The position numbers were made by a program, and so were the translations under genes. Of a stretch of 60,590 nucleotides of DNA, positions 52,629 through 60,590 are shown in pieces (positions within the stretch are counted from its first letter, which is position 1; every line of letters begins with the position of its first letter). Origin of the DNA: FEN-680 sp036845225 (GTDB taxonomy: Bacteria; Actinomycetota; Geothermincolia; Fen-727; Anoxymicrobiaceae). Below the pieces are notes generated by a model. That model was not told the DNA's origin. It worked only from the letters and a program-made list of their open reading frames with translations, and made no database searches. The stretch is from contig DAIUEJ010000013.1 in the NCBI GenBank assembly GCA_036845225.1, positions 1 through 60,590 of the forward strand. Direction: 5' to 3'.

Positions 52629-52754
52629 CACCAGAGAGGGGTCAGGCACCGTCTACCCTGAGAGGGGTCAGGCACAGTCCACCTTCTTGTCCACCGTGGG
52701 TTAGACTAGTGATGTCGCGCGGGTGGACAACAGAGGTGGACGGTGCCTGACCCC
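52629..52754. repeat. Cluster of three GGTGCCTGACCCC-core repeats
   Basis: GGGGTCAGGCACCGTCTACC, GGGGTCAGGCACAGTCCACC and, in inverse, GGTGGACGGTGCCTGACCCC. The outer two form an inverted repeat around a TCCACCGTGGG/GGGTGGAC stem. The right unit contains the GTG start of the nucleoside hydrolase gene. Confidence 0.9.
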
Positions 52755-53657
52755 TTGATCATCGATACCGACCCGGCAATCGGCGTCCGGTTCCGCGATG
52801 TCGACGACGCCCTTGCTCTGCTTTATGCTCTGGCCCGCCCCGACGACTTCGAAGTCCTCGGCGTCACGCCGGTCCATGGCAACGCTTCCCTGCGCAAGAC
52901 CGTGCCGACAGCCCGTGAGATCCTCCGCGTCGGGCGGCGCGAAGATATCCCTGTCCTTCCCGGCGCCTCGAGCGCGCACGACCTCGGGAAACGGACCGCC
53001 GCGAGTGAGTTCATGGCCGAACAGGTCAGAGCGCGCCCCGGCGAAGTGACCGTGCTCGCCATCGGCCCTCTTACCAACGTAGCGACCGCGGGCATGACCG
53101 ACCCGGACTTCTACCGGAACGCGGGGCGCCTGGTCATCATGGGCGGCGCGCTCCGGGCCGGCCTGGGCATCCCGCTGCTCTCACCGCTCGAGTTCAACTT
53201 TTTCAAGGACGCGCGCGCCGCGGAGCGCGTGCTGGCAGCCGACTGCGAGAAAGTCATCGTCACCATGGACCTCTGCACGCAGGTGGTCTTCACCCGGCGG
53301 GAGCTTCAGGCGCTCGAACTGATGGACAACCCCGTCGCGACATACCTGGCCCGCCACATAGAGCCGTGGCTGCGGCTGAACCGGGCCGCGCCGTTCCTTC
53401 CGTGGACCGGCGGCTTCGTCCCGTGGGACGTCATCGCCGCGATCTACCTGCGCAGGCCGGAGCTGTTCGAGGAAGAGGAAACGTGCCTGAGGCTCCGCAG
53501 CGGGGCAGTGAAGACCGGGGCGCTGGAGAAGTGCAATGATGGTTCGAGGCCCTGCCGGCTGCCCGTCCTGGTCCGCGCGCCAGAACTGCTGGACGAGTTC
53601 CTCGACGCCATCTACGCGCACCACCTGGGTCGGGCGCCGGTGGTCCTTTCTATGTGA
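52743..53657 (+). CDS. Inosine/uridine-preferring nucleoside hydrolase family protein, 304 aa
   Basis: IUNH fold: calcium-binding IIDTDPAIGVRFRDVDDALA (a known longer variant of DTDPGxDDA), VHGNASLRKT, LAIGPLTNVA and later LEFNFFKDARAAERVL. It splits ribonucleosides to base and ribose. GTG 52743 and the first four codons (MPDP) come from a palindromic repeat, whose AGAGGTGG also gives the ribosome binding site. No later start keeps the DTDP motif. Divergent from the ureohydrolase run. Confidence 0.85.
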   Translation: MPDPLIIDTDPAIGVRFRDVDDALALLYALARPDDFEVLGVTPVHGNASLRKTVPTAREILRVGRREDIPVLPGASSAHDLGKRTAASEFMAEQVRARPGEVTVLAIGPLTNVATAGMTDPDFYRNAGRLVIMGGALRAGLGIPLLSPLEFNFFKDARAAERVLAADCEKVIVTMDLCTQVVFTRRELQALELMDNPVATYLARHIEPWLRLNRAAPFLPWTGGFVPWDVIAAIYLRRPELFEEEETCLRLRSGAVKTGALEKCNDGSRPCRLPVLVRAPELLDEFLDAIYAHHLGRAPVVLSM

Positions 53658-53678
53658 AACGCTCGAGGCAAGTATGCC

Positions 53679-55892
53679 TCAGGGCATGCCGGCTCTGTGT
53701 GAATGGTGCTGCCAGGGCACCATCTTGCGATACTTGCCCGCCAGCCAGTCCGCGACCCCGCTCGTGTACCACTTCGAGAAGCGCCGGTCCGAAGGGCCGC
53801 CCGCCATGGTCGAGTGTATGCACTCCTCCGAAAAGTCGGTCACGAACTTGTACGTCGGCGAGAAAGTCGAGTCGCGACCCATCGTCTTGAAGATCTGGCC
53901 CTGCGGGATGGTGGCGCGGTTGCCGATCAGCTCGATCGGTCCGTAGTCGAAGCCCATCCACTTCGGCATCTTGCCGGACATCATGATGTTCTTCATCATA
54001 ACCTTGCGGCCCTCGCCCCACGCCCGGGCTTCCTTCGCGAGCCCCCTCTCGATGGCGACCGTGAGCAGCTCATCTCGCGTCTTGCCGCCGAACCACGAGG
54101 ACCGCTCTTTCATCAAGAGCGCGTCGAACGTCCCCGTGAAGTCGAGGAAGATGATGGTCTCCTCCATTATGTACTGCATGACCTCCGGGCCGAGCGACTC
54201 CTCCCCGAACACCAGGAACGCGAACTCGAGGTAGATGTTCTCGAAGACGGACGCCGCCACCGAGGCGCTCTCATATCGCAGGTCCCACTCCCTGAGCAGG
54301 TCCGCGCGCTCTCCCTCGGGTAGCAAAGGCCTGATGATGGGCATCCAGTCCTCGGCGTGCTTCGAGTAGAGATCATAGTGCATCGCCTGCATGGACTCCG
54401 GCGTATGGTCTTTTCGCGCGGCCAGCATCTCGCTTATCCGCCGGACCCGCCAGTCACCCATGGGCAGGTTGCAGACCTTCGCCCTTGCGCAGTAGTTCAT
54501 GTCGTTGTTGGCGGTCGCGATGTAGCCCTCGGGCGGGTTGTAGAGCGAGGGGTTCTCGTCGACCGGACAGTCACCGTCCCAGTCGTAGGTCGCGTCCCAC
54601 CCGGGCACGGGAAGCAGGCCGCTCACACCTTCGGCTCGCGTCGGGCACCTGCCGCTCTGGTGGTAGCCGATGTTCCCTTCGTTGTCGGCGCAAACCCAGT
54701 TCTGCGAGCAGAAGTCCACCGCCGCGAAGTGGGGCATGATCTCCTTTACGTTCTCGCACGTCAGCAGCGCCGCGCCGTGGTTCAGGGTGTCGGCGCCGCG
54801 TCCCTTGCCCAGCGTCCAGGCCATAGAGAGGTAGTAGCCGTCCTCGGTCGGCTCGCCTTCCAGCACGCCGTGTTCGTTCTCGAAGAAACGCACGGTCCGG
54901 GGCTTGCCCTTCTTCAGGTTGATGACCTCCTCGCGCATCTTGAAGTCTCGCCACTCGTGCCCGCGCCGGTACTTGCCGCCCTTCACTTCCTCCACGAAGA
55001 AGTCGGTGACGTCCATGTATCCGTAGGTCGGAGACCACGCCAGGTGGTCGGTGCGGCCCAGCGCGGGGAGCGGTATCCCGGGGACGGTGCAGCCCGCGAA
55101 CCAGGTGTCGCCCGAGCGCATGATCACCTCGTGCCAGATCGCGGGGAGCCTGGCGCTGTCGAGGTGCGGGTCGCCGCACAGGATGGGCTTACCGGAAGCG
55201 GTCCTGCTCCCTGATACGGCCCAGTTGTTGCTCGCCTTCATGCGGGGGAGCGACTTCCAGGCGAGCGTCTCCGGGACCAGCGGCTCCACCAGCTTCACCT
55301 GCTTGATGATCTCGAGGAAGTCAGGGTCCGGCTTGTCGGTCAGGTACGGGAAGAGCTCGCGGAGCTGCGCCAGCGGAACCCCGTTCTGGAGCATCTGGAC
55401 GATCAGCTTCTCGACCCAGCCCTGCGTCTCGGTCATGTCGACCAACCCGATGATCTTGGTCATGGTGATGCAGTCAACGTGGGTCCACGGCTCGGGGTGG
55501 TGCCTGATCAGTTTGAACTCGAACGGCCTCTTCCCGTTCCCCAGCACGTGGTTGATCCCGGCGCAGTACGCCTGGGTGATGTGCGCCGCCTCCTCTGTGA
55601 GCTCGGCGACCTGTTCGCGGCTGTCTCCCCAGAGGTTGTACTTGCGCATGTAGGTGTCGGCGGCAATGAGCTCGTCCGAGGCCTCGAGGTGCTCCGCGGC
55701 ACGCCCCTTGGCCACCAGCCTGGTGAGCTCGAGCTCCACCGGCCGGTCGTAGGCGTGCACCCACCCGAGCCCGAAGAAGAGGTCGATGAACTCATCCGCC
55801 TGGATGAACGGGACGCCGTACTCGTTGCGAGACAACTTGACGGCCCCCTCCAGCCCCTGGATCCGGATCTCCTTGCCCTTGAGCTTCTCCAT
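53679..55892 (-). CDS. Penicillin-acylase-family Ntn hydrolase, 737 aa
   Basis: The alpha and beta chains are visible in one precursor: the N-terminal part with GVPFIQADEFIDLFFGLGWV, then the autocleavage site KASNNWAVSGSRTASG with the nucleophile Ser (near residue 228), then the beta chain. Members hydrolyse amide bonds of beta-lactams, acyl-homoserine lactones or similar. No signal peptide is seen, so it is probably cytoplasmic, unlike most secreted members. ATG 55892 has AAGGGGG upstream; a GTG at 55916 is an alternative. It converges on the nucleoside hydrolase. Confidence 0.85.
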   Translation of the reverse strand: MEKLKGKEIRIQGLEGAVKLSRNEYGVPFIQADEFIDLFFGLGWVHAYDRPVELELTRLVAKGRAAEHLEASDELIAADTYMRKYNLWGDSREQVAELTEEAAHITQAYCAGINHVLGNGKRPFEFKLIRHHPEPWTHVDCITMTKIIGLVDMTETQGWVEKLIVQMLQNGVPLAQLRELFPYLTDKPDPDFLEIIKQVKLVEPLVPETLAWKSLPRMKASNNWAVSGSRTASGKPILCGDPHLDSARLPAIWHEVIMRSGDTWFAGCTVPGIPLPALGRTDHLAWSPTYGYMDVTDFFVEEVKGGKYRRGHEWRDFKMREEVINLKKGKPRTVRFFENEHGVLEGEPTEDGYYLSMAWTLGKGRGADTLNHGAALLTCENVKEIMPHFAAVDFCSQNWVCADNEGNIGYHQSGRCPTRAEGVSGLLPVPGWDATYDWDGDCPVDENPSLYNPPEGYIATANNDMNYCARAKVCNLPMGDWRVRRISEMLAARKDHTPESMQAMHYDLYSKHAEDWMPIIRPLLPEGERADLLREWDLRYESASVAASVFENIYLEFAFLVFGEESLGPEVMQYIMEETIIFLDFTGTFDALLMKERSSWFGGKTRDELLTVAIERGLAKEARAWGEGRKVMMKNIMMSGKMPKWMGFDYGPIELIGNRATIPQGQIFKTMGRDSTFSPTYKFVTDFSEECIHSTMAGGPSDRRFSKWYTSGVADWLAGKYRKMVPWQHHSHRAGMP

Positions 55893-55956
55893 GAGGACCC
55901 CCTTGATCTGGACCACGCCGCACCCACCGCACGGCTCGATGTTATCACACGACCTG

Positions 55957-56036
55957 TAGCGCCGGCGCCTTTGTCCCAGTAGCGCCGGCGTCCCGCCGGC
56001 TCATCTTTCTTACGTAGCGCCGGCGTCCCGCCGGCA
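55957..56036. repeat. Three copies of the GC-rich hairpin repeat, inverse orientation
   Basis: TAGCGCCGGCGCC (partial) near 55957, and TAGCGCCGGCGTCCCGCCGG at 55980 and 56015. They are the reverse complement of the units at 17107-17350. They lie upstream of the penicillin-acylase-like gene. Confidence 0.9.
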
Positions 56037-56105
56037 CATTTCGAAACGAAGACCTGACTGACATTTGATGTCACACCTGCTTGGTATGCTTACCCTGGAG
56101 CACGT

Positions 56106-56176
56106 GGGGCCCTGGTCTAACGGGAAGGCGTCCGATTGCGAACCGGAAGATGGGGGTTCGACTCCCCCGGGCTCCA
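56106..56176 (+). tRNA. tRNA-Arg-like (GCG anticodon), 71 nt, CCA not encoded
   Basis: The acceptor GGGGCCC pairs with GGGCTCC (one G-T), D arm GTC-T/GGC, anticodon stem TCCGA/CCGGA with an A-C mismatch next to the loop TTGCGAA, T arm GGGGG-TTCGACT-CCCCC, discriminator A. The anticodon would be GCG (Arg, CGC codons), which is unusual because bacteria normally use ACG. It may be a decayed or special tRNA. Inverse copies of its anticodon arm lie just downstream (56204-56250). Confidence 0.65.
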
Positions 56177-56203
56177 CATCGACCCCTCTGGTTCGCTGAT
56201 TGA

Positions 56204-56250
56204 CGGACGCCTCCCTGAAGGCCGATAATTGAAACAGGTTCGCAATCGGA
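56204..56250 (+). other. Inverse copies of the tRNA anticodon arm
   Basis: GGTTCGCAATCGGA at 56237-56250 is the exact reverse complement of 56131-56144 in the tRNA anticodon arm. CGGACGCC at 56204-56211 is the reverse complement of 56127-56134. A primary transcript could pair the anticodon arm with either. Confidence 0.7.
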
Positions 56251-56263
56251 ATACAGATCAGGG

Positions 56264-56293
56264 AAGGCCCCGGGAAACCGGGGCTTTCATTTT
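56264..56293 (+). terminator. Intrinsic terminator after the tRNA
   Basis: GCCCCGG-GAAA-CCGGGGC followed by TTTCATTTT: a 7-bp GC stem with a tetraloop and a T-rich tail. Confidence 0.8.
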
Positions 56294-56347
56294 GATGCTA
56301 TGATTGATGCAGTGTGATGCAGATAATGAATCGGTCTGGAGCAGGTT

Positions 56348-56614
56348 GTGAAGCAATACACGATCCGAGGCATTCCCGAGGAGATACAGGAGAAGGTCAG
56401 CCGGTACGCGGTGGAACGAGGCGTCAGCGTCAACAAAGCTTTCGTCCGCCTCATCGAGGAGTCATGCGGGGCGCCGCGCAGCCGCGGCAGGAAGCCTCCG
56501 CCCGAAGGGCTGATGAAGCTGTTCGGCGCATGGAAGAAACGCGAGGCCGATTCTTTCGCGAGGTCGCTGTCTGAACAGCGGCGGATCGACGAGGAGCTAT
56601 GGAGCACAGGCTGA
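56348..56614 (+). CDS. VapB-type antitoxin, 88 aa
   Basis: The N-terminal RHH-like DNA-binding part (KQYTIRGIPEEIQEKVSRYA, VNKAFVRLIEE) and a C-terminal arm (LMKLFGAWKKREADSFARSL) typical of antitoxins to PIN toxins. GTG 56348 follows GGAGCAGG. It overlaps the PIN gene by 16 bp. It binds and inhibits the toxin and represses the operon. Confidence 0.85.
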   Translation: MKQYTIRGIPEEIQEKVSRYAVERGVSVNKAFVRLIEESCGAPRSRGRKPPPEGLMKLFGAWKKREADSFARSLSEQRRIDEELWSTG

Positions 56615-57000
56615 TGCTCGATACCACGGCGATATCAGGCTTCTTCAGGGGTGATGAACAGATACTGTCCCACATGGAAGCGGCTGACGAGCTTTACGTC
56701 AGCCCTGTGGCGATCGGCGAGTTGCTCGCGGGCTTCATGAGAGGCAGCCGCGAGAAGCAGAACCGGCAACTGCTCGAATCTTTCCTCGTCGAGTCCCGCG
56801 CTGCCGTTCTGACTATCGACGAAGAGACCAGCGAGCGTTACGCCCGGATCTTCATACACCTTCGCTCCTCGGGCACGCCTGTCCCGACCAACGACATCTG
56901 GATCGCCGCGTCCGCCATGCAGCATGGGACGAGCATACTCACGACAGACCGTCACTACTTACGGATCCCACAGGTGATAACCGAGTGGGTCGATAGCTAG
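56599..57000 (+). CDS. VapC-type PIN-domain toxin ribonuclease, 133 aa
   Basis: PIN-domain acidic residues are present: LMLDTTAISGF (Asp8), VAIGELLAGF (Glu), PTNDIWIAASAM (Asp) and ILTTDRHY (Asp). Known VapC toxins cut tRNA or rRNA; the adjacent unusual tRNA with an arginine-type anticodon loop is suggestive only. Its ATG overlaps the antitoxin gene. Confidence 0.9.
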   Translation: MEHRLMLDTTAISGFFRGDEQILSHMEAADELYVSPVAIGELLAGFMRGSREKQNRQLLESFLVESRAAVLTIDEETSERYARIFIHLRSSGTPVPTNDIWIAASAMQHGTSILTTDRHYLRIPQVITEWVDS

Positions 57001-57008
57001 AACAACAC

Positions 57009-57039
57009 AAAAGGCGCGCCCTCGCGGACGCGCCTTTCG
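57009..57039. terminator. Bidirectional terminator between vapC and fadB
   Basis: AAAGGCGCG/CGCGCCTTT stem (57010-57018 and 57029-57037) with A-rich and T-rich flanks between convergent genes. Confidence 0.8.
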
Positions 57040-57057
57040 CTATGTCAGAGTCCCTTC

Positions 57058-59124
57058 TCACCGGTTCAGGTAAGCCACGAACTCCTTCTCCGTCATGAAC
57101 GGCTTTCCGTTCACTTTCTCGCTTATGCCCTTCTGGTCCAGGTAACGGGTCAGCCCGCCCATGAAGAACGGGTATCCCGCGCCCATGATGAGGCCCGTGT
57201 CGATGTCCTGAGGCTCGGCGACCACGCCGTCGTCCAGGATGTGGCGCGCCTCGTCCGCCAGCGCCTCCAGGCACTTCGCGCGGATCTCATCGGCGGAGAG
57301 CTTGGGCTTCGACTCGTCTTTCACCCATACCGCCGCGACCTCGGGGTCGATCTCCTTGGTCATCGGGAGGTAGACGCCCCCCTTCTTCATCTCGACGAGC
57401 TTCACGATGTTCGGGCTCAGGCTGTAGCGGTCGGGGAAAGCCGCCGCCAGGGTCTCGGTCGCGTGCAGACCGACCGCAGGCCCGACCAGCGCCAGCAGGT
57501 CGAACGGCGCCATCGGGAGACCGAGCTCCACCATCGCCTCATCGACTTCCTGCGGCGTATTCGAGCCGTCCACGATCGCGCTCGTGGTGCTCATCATCCT
57601 GATGAGGAGCCTGTTGACCAGGAAGCCCGGCGCGTCCTTCATCGCTACGACCGTCTTCCTGATCTTCTTGGCTACCGCACCGGCCGTCGCCATCGTCACG
57701 TCGTTGGTCTTCTTACCCCTGATGATCTCGAGCAGCGGCAGCACCGCTACCGGGTTGAAGAAGTGGAAGCCGACGACGCGCTCAGGGTTCTTCAACTTCG
57801 ATGCCATCTCGGTGATGGAGAGCGATGAGGTGTTGGTCGCGAGGATACAGGTCTCGCTGACGACCTTCTCTACGTCGCCGAACACCTTCTGCTTGATCCC
57901 CATCTCCTCGAAGACCGCCTCGATGACGAAGTCGCACCCCTCGAAACCGCTGTCCTCGAGGGTGTAAGTGACCAGGCTCTTCAGGAACCCGGCTTTGGCC
58001 TCGTCCATGCGGCCCTTGGCGACCACTCCGTCAAGCTGCGCTTCGATGTAGGACTTGCACTTGTCGAGGAACTCCTGCTTGATGTCCTTCATGACCAGGG
58101 GCACCTCGAGACGCTGCAGGAACAGCAGCCCGAACTGAGAGGCCATCAGGCCCGCGCCGATGACGCCGACCTTGTTGACCGGCAGGGGAGCCTCGGCCGG
58201 GATGCCGACCATCTGCTTGGCCCTGCGCTGGGTCAGATCGAACGCGTACACCGATGCGCGCAGCTGGTCGCTCATGATGAGCTCGCCCAGGGTCTGGCTC
58301 TCTTGCTCGAACCCCTCGTCGATGCTCCACTTGGCCGAGCCTTCGATCATGTCGCATGCCCTGTAAGGCGCTATCGCCCCGTCGTGCACGCGGCCCTTCA
58401 CAAACTCGCGCGCCTCCGCGACCTTCTCCTTGACGTCCGACAGGTCCGCGGGCTTGCGCTCGATCTTCTCCTCGCCGGTGATGATCTTGGCGAGCAGGTC
58501 GAGCGACTCGTCGAAGAACTCGACTGGCTCGAACAGCCTGTCCGCGAGGCCCATCTTGAACGCCTTGGGCCCGTTGATCATGCGGTTGTTACCGAGCGGG
58601 TTCTTGATGATGAGCGTGATCGCGCCTTCCGCGCCGATGAGCTTCGGGACGAGCTGGGTGCCGCCCCACCCGGGCACGAGGCCCAGGAAGCACTCGGGCA
58701 GCGCGTACGGCGCCGCGCCCGTGGATATGGTGCGGTAGTCGCAGTAGAGGCCGATCTCGACCCCTCCGCCCATGGCCGCGCCGTTGACGGCGGCGAGCGT
58801 CGGAACCTTGAGGTCCATGATGCGCTTGAACGCCGCGTGGCCGTCGGTGCCCACTGCCTTGCCTTCCTCGACCGACTTGATCGCCGGGACCTCCATGAGG
58901 TTCGCGCCGACCGAGAAGATGAAGGTCTTGCCGGTGAGCATCAGGCCCTTGATGTCTTTGTCGAGGTTGTCCATCGCCTCATTGAGCGATGCCAGCGCCC
59001 CCGCGCCGAACGTGTTCGGCTTCTTGTAGTCGGCGCCGTTGTCCATTGTCATTATGGCGATCTTGCCCGCCTTCGGATGATCAAAATAGGTCACCTTGAA
59101 CTGTGTTACCAATTCTTCGGCCAT
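57058..59124 (-). CDS. fadB: 3-hydroxyacyl-CoA dehydrogenase/enoyl-CoA hydratase (FadB-like), 688 aa
   Basis: Bifunctional fatty-acid oxidation enzyme. Crotonase part, about 1-200 (VNGAAMGGGVEIGLYCDYR, CFLGLVPGWGGTQLVP); NAD-binding part, about 315-500 (VGVIGAGLMASQFGLLF); 3HCDH C-terminal domains, about 500-688 (PGFLVNRLLIRMM, MAPFDLLALVGPAVGL). The order matches FadB/FadJ. GGAGG stands before ATG 59124. It lies 45 bp after the thiolase gene on the same strand; together they do three steps of beta-oxidation. Confidence 0.9.
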   Translation of the reverse strand: MAEELVTQFKVTYFDHPKAGKIAIMTMDNGADYKKPNTFGAGALASLNEAMDNLDKDIKGLMLTGKTFIFSVGANLMEVPAIKSVEEGKAVGTDGHAAFKRIMDLKVPTLAAVNGAAMGGGVEIGLYCDYRTISTGAAPYALPECFLGLVPGWGGTQLVPKLIGAEGAITLIIKNPLGNNRMINGPKAFKMGLADRLFEPVEFFDESLDLLAKIITGEEKIERKPADLSDVKEKVAEAREFVKGRVHDGAIAPYRACDMIEGSAKWSIDEGFEQESQTLGELIMSDQLRASVYAFDLTQRRAKQMVGIPAEAPLPVNKVGVIGAGLMASQFGLLFLQRLEVPLVMKDIKQEFLDKCKSYIEAQLDGVVAKGRMDEAKAGFLKSLVTYTLEDSGFEGCDFVIEAVFEEMGIKQKVFGDVEKVVSETCILATNTSSLSITEMASKLKNPERVVGFHFFNPVAVLPLLEIIRGKKTNDVTMATAGAVAKKIRKTVVAMKDAPGFLVNRLLIRMMSTTSAIVDGSNTPQEVDEAMVELGLPMAPFDLLALVGPAVGLHATETLAAAFPDRYSLSPNIVKLVEMKKGGVYLPMTKEIDPEVAAVWVKDESKPKLSADEIRAKCLEALADEARHILDDGVVAEPQDIDTGLIMGAGYPFFMGGLTRYLDQKGISEKVNGKPFMTEKEFVAYLNR

Positions 59125-59169
59125 CCTGCCTCCTTTCGAAAACCCACGCGCATGCGCGCGAGTCGTTGT

Positions 59170-60357
59170 CTATTTTGCGTTCTCCCATATCGTCGCCGCG
59201 CCCATCCCGAGCCCGACGCACAGAGTGGTGATGCCGTACTTGGCCTTCGGGTTCAGCTCGAAGAGCTTCGCCAGGTGGGCGACCAGCCGGCCTCCCGAGG
59301 AGGCTAGCGGGTGGCCGAACGCGATTGCGCCACCCAGCGGGTTCAGGCGCTTGTCCTTGTAGCCTTCCATGCCGAACGCCTCGATGTACGCCAGGGCCTG
59401 GACCGCGAAAGCCTCGTTGAGCTCGATGAAATCGAGGTCGTCGAACTTCAGTCCCGTGCGCTCCAGCACCTTCTCGGTCGCGGGGATGGGGCCGAGGCCC
59501 ATGACCTCGGGCTTGACGCCCGCGTACGCGAAACCGACCGCCTTCATCTTGGGTTTCAGCTTGAGGTCCTTGACGAGCTTGCCGGACACCAGCAGCGCGC
59601 CGGCGGCGCCGTCGTTGAGGCCCGAGCTGTTTCCGGCCGTGACCCGCCCGCCCTTGCGGAACGGGAGGCGCAGTCCCTGCATGTTCTCGACAGTGGCCTC
59701 GGGGCGAGGCTGCTCGTCCTTGTCGGCGACCTTCCATCCCTCGCTCGTCCAGACAGTCATCGGGATGATGATGTCATCAAACTTTCCCGAGTCGAGAGCT
59801 TCCTTGGCCTTCTGCTGGCAATAGACCGCGTACTCGTCGGCCATCGCGCGCGTCAGGTTCGGGTACATGTCGTGGATGTTCTCGGCGGTCATGCCCATGT
59901 TGAGCGCGCTCGGGTCCACGATCTTCTCGGCAATGAACCTCGGGTTCGGGTCCGCGCCCTGGCCCATCGGGTGGTGGCCCATGTGCTCGACGCCTCCGGC
60001 CATGATCGCGTCCGCCATGCCCATCGAGATGGTGGCGACGCCGGCGTTGATGGCGGTCATGCCGCCCGCGCACATCCTGTCGACCGAGTAGCCCGGTACG
60101 CTGACCGGAAGCCCCGCGAGGAGCGCGGTCGTCCGGCCCATGGTCAGTCCTTGGTCTCCCATCTGGGTCGTCGCTCCCCAGATGTTGTCATCGATGAGGG
60201 CCGGGTCCACTTCCGGGTTCCTGTGCATAAGAGTGCGGATAACTTTCACGACCATGTCATCCGCGCGGGTCTGCCCGAAGAATCCGTCCGGCCGCGCCTT
60301 GCCGAACACCGTCCGGCAGGCGTCGAGGCAATAGACTTCCTGTTGCTCTTTCGCCAT
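59170..60357 (-). CDS. fadA: Acetyl-CoA acyltransferase (thiolase, FadA-like), 395 aa
   Basis: Thiolase with the acyl-accepting Cys in VDRMCAGGMTAINAG (near 95), NEAFAVQALAYIEAFG, GHPLASSGGRLV (His) and CVGLGMGAATIW (second Cys). GHPLASSG and CVGLGMG depart a little from the usual GHPLGASG and CxGGGxG. AAGGAGG stands before ATG 60357. The gene ends in AAC GCA AAA TAG, the same bases as the arm of the GCAAAA-type repeats. First gene of fadA-fadB. Confidence 0.9.
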   Translation of the reverse strand: MAKEQQEVYCLDACRTVFGKARPDGFFGQTRADDMVVKVIRTLMHRNPEVDPALIDDNIWGATTQMGDQGLTMGRTTALLAGLPVSVPGYSVDRMCAGGMTAINAGVATISMGMADAIMAGGVEHMGHHPMGQGADPNPRFIAEKIVDPSALNMGMTAENIHDMYPNLTRAMADEYAVYCQQKAKEALDSGKFDDIIIPMTVWTSEGWKVADKDEQPRPEATVENMQGLRLPFRKGGRVTAGNSSGLNDGAAGALLVSGKLVKDLKLKPKMKAVGFAYAGVKPEVMGLGPIPATEKVLERTGLKFDDLDFIELNEAFAVQALAYIEAFGMEGYKDKRLNPLGGAIAFGHPLASSGGRLVAHLAKLFELNPKAKYGITTLCVGLGMGAATIWENAK

Positions 60358-60503
60358 ACTGGTTCCTCCTTTATCTGAGTCTGGGAGCTATTTGTTTTTC
60401 TCCGCGGCGCAGCAGGTCGGCGCCACAGCATCCCGTAAAGCCTATCACGCGCCCTCACCACTTCTCAAATGGTCGACGCCCGGTTCAGAGTAGCAATCTG
60501 ACA

Positions 60504-60531
60504 GCGCTAAACTTTTGGGGGTCAGGTCCTT
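60504..60531. repeat. Palindromic repeat remnant, TAAACT form, next to the right terminal repeat
   Basis: GCTAAACTTTTGGGGGTCAG, then GTCCTTTTT: the left part of the TAAACT form, 5 bp before the terminal inverted repeat. Confidence 0.75.
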
Positions 60532-60535
60532 TTTG

Positions 60536-60586
60536 TTGGGTCCTCACAAGAATCTGTGGGTTGAATTCGAGAATTCAGCGGCCGAG
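60536..60586. repeat. Right copy of the 51-bp terminal inverted repeat
   Basis: Exact reverse complement of 1-51; see that entry. Only four bases follow it. Confidence 0.9.
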
Positions 60587-60590
60587 CCAG

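Noticed and set aside
56106..56176. tRNA-Cys or tRNA-Gln instead of tRNA-Arg
   Set aside because: Only the GCG reading puts U33 before the anticodon and keeps a 7-nt loop. GCA would need an A where G is seen.

Overview
The window looks like one scaffold (with a 100-N gap at 17197-17296) from a GC-rich, probably deep-branching actinobacterial genome. Pointers are high GC with strong GC3 in nearly all genes, two apparently leaderless promoters of identical layout (TATACT, 6 nt, then ATG), a PASTA-M23 peptidase, an LCP-family (LytR) protein, a SHOCT/PH membrane protein, and a secreted CHAP protein carrying four copies of a roughly 110-residue repeat. The lineage call is inference. There is no rRNA; two tRNA genes are visible.

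Layout. 1-10 kb: an AT-richer orphan gene at the left end, secreted and lipoproteins, a ferredoxin, a VWA protein, an M23 peptidase (frameshifted), and two antitoxin-type genes, one of them with a RelE toxin. 10-21 kb: tRNA-Asp, a disrupted arylsulfatase, an amidohydrolase, small membrane proteins, an enoyl-CoA hydratase, a membrane-anchored AhpD-like gene that I read as a selenoprotein, DUF488, DUF1622, an ornithine-cyclodeaminase-like enzyme and a cyclase-family hydrolase. 21-33.5 kb: a DNA-processing block (AddA/AddB-type helicase-nucleases, dGTPase, NERD helicase, DnaQ-type exonuclease fused to a WYL-like domain). 33.5-48 kb: arginine-deiminase-like enzyme, degenerate M48 protease, the operon hsp20-lon-acyl-CoA synthetase subunit, LCP protein, PH/SHOCT and PHP proteins, pseudokinase, CysK, SRPBCC, DUF362 ferredoxin and a Mop protein. 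48-60 kb: ureohydrolase, alpha-galactosidase, alpha/beta hydrolase, nucleoside hydrolase, penicillin-acylase-like Ntn hydrolase, an unusual tRNA, VapBC and the fadB-fadA beta-oxidation pair.

The two most notable things are these. (1) At 17351-17989 two reading pieces are one gene interrupted by an in-frame TGA at exactly the second cysteine of the AhpD active-site motif (C-P-T-[TGA]-L-Y-A-H). The TGA is followed after 13 nt by an 8-bp hairpin with a GGUC apical loop, the form of a bacterial SECIS element. (2) The window carries at least sixteen copies of short palindromic repeats built around a GGTGCCTGNCCCC or GGGGTCTGACCCC core. Their flanking arms differ from place to place. They sit at gene ends so precisely that they supply or abut the stop codons of one or both convergent neighbours, in one case the start codon of a gene, and in another an in-frame linker peptide. 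A separate GC-rich family (GCCGGCGGGACGCCGGC) forms a 36-bp tandem array and also contributes the stop codon of addA.

Genes that plausibly work together: fadA, fadB, enoyl-CoA hydratase and the CoA-ligase subunit in acyl-CoA metabolism; hsp20 and lon in proteostasis; the arginine-deiminase-like, ornithine-cyclodeaminase-like and ureohydrolase-like enzymes in arginine or ornithine breakdown; AddAB, NERD helicase, DnaQ-WYL and dGTPase in DNA repair or defence. Several genes show apparent frameshifts or nonsense codons (DUF6092-like fragment, M23 peptidase, arylsulfatase), which may be real decay or assembly error.
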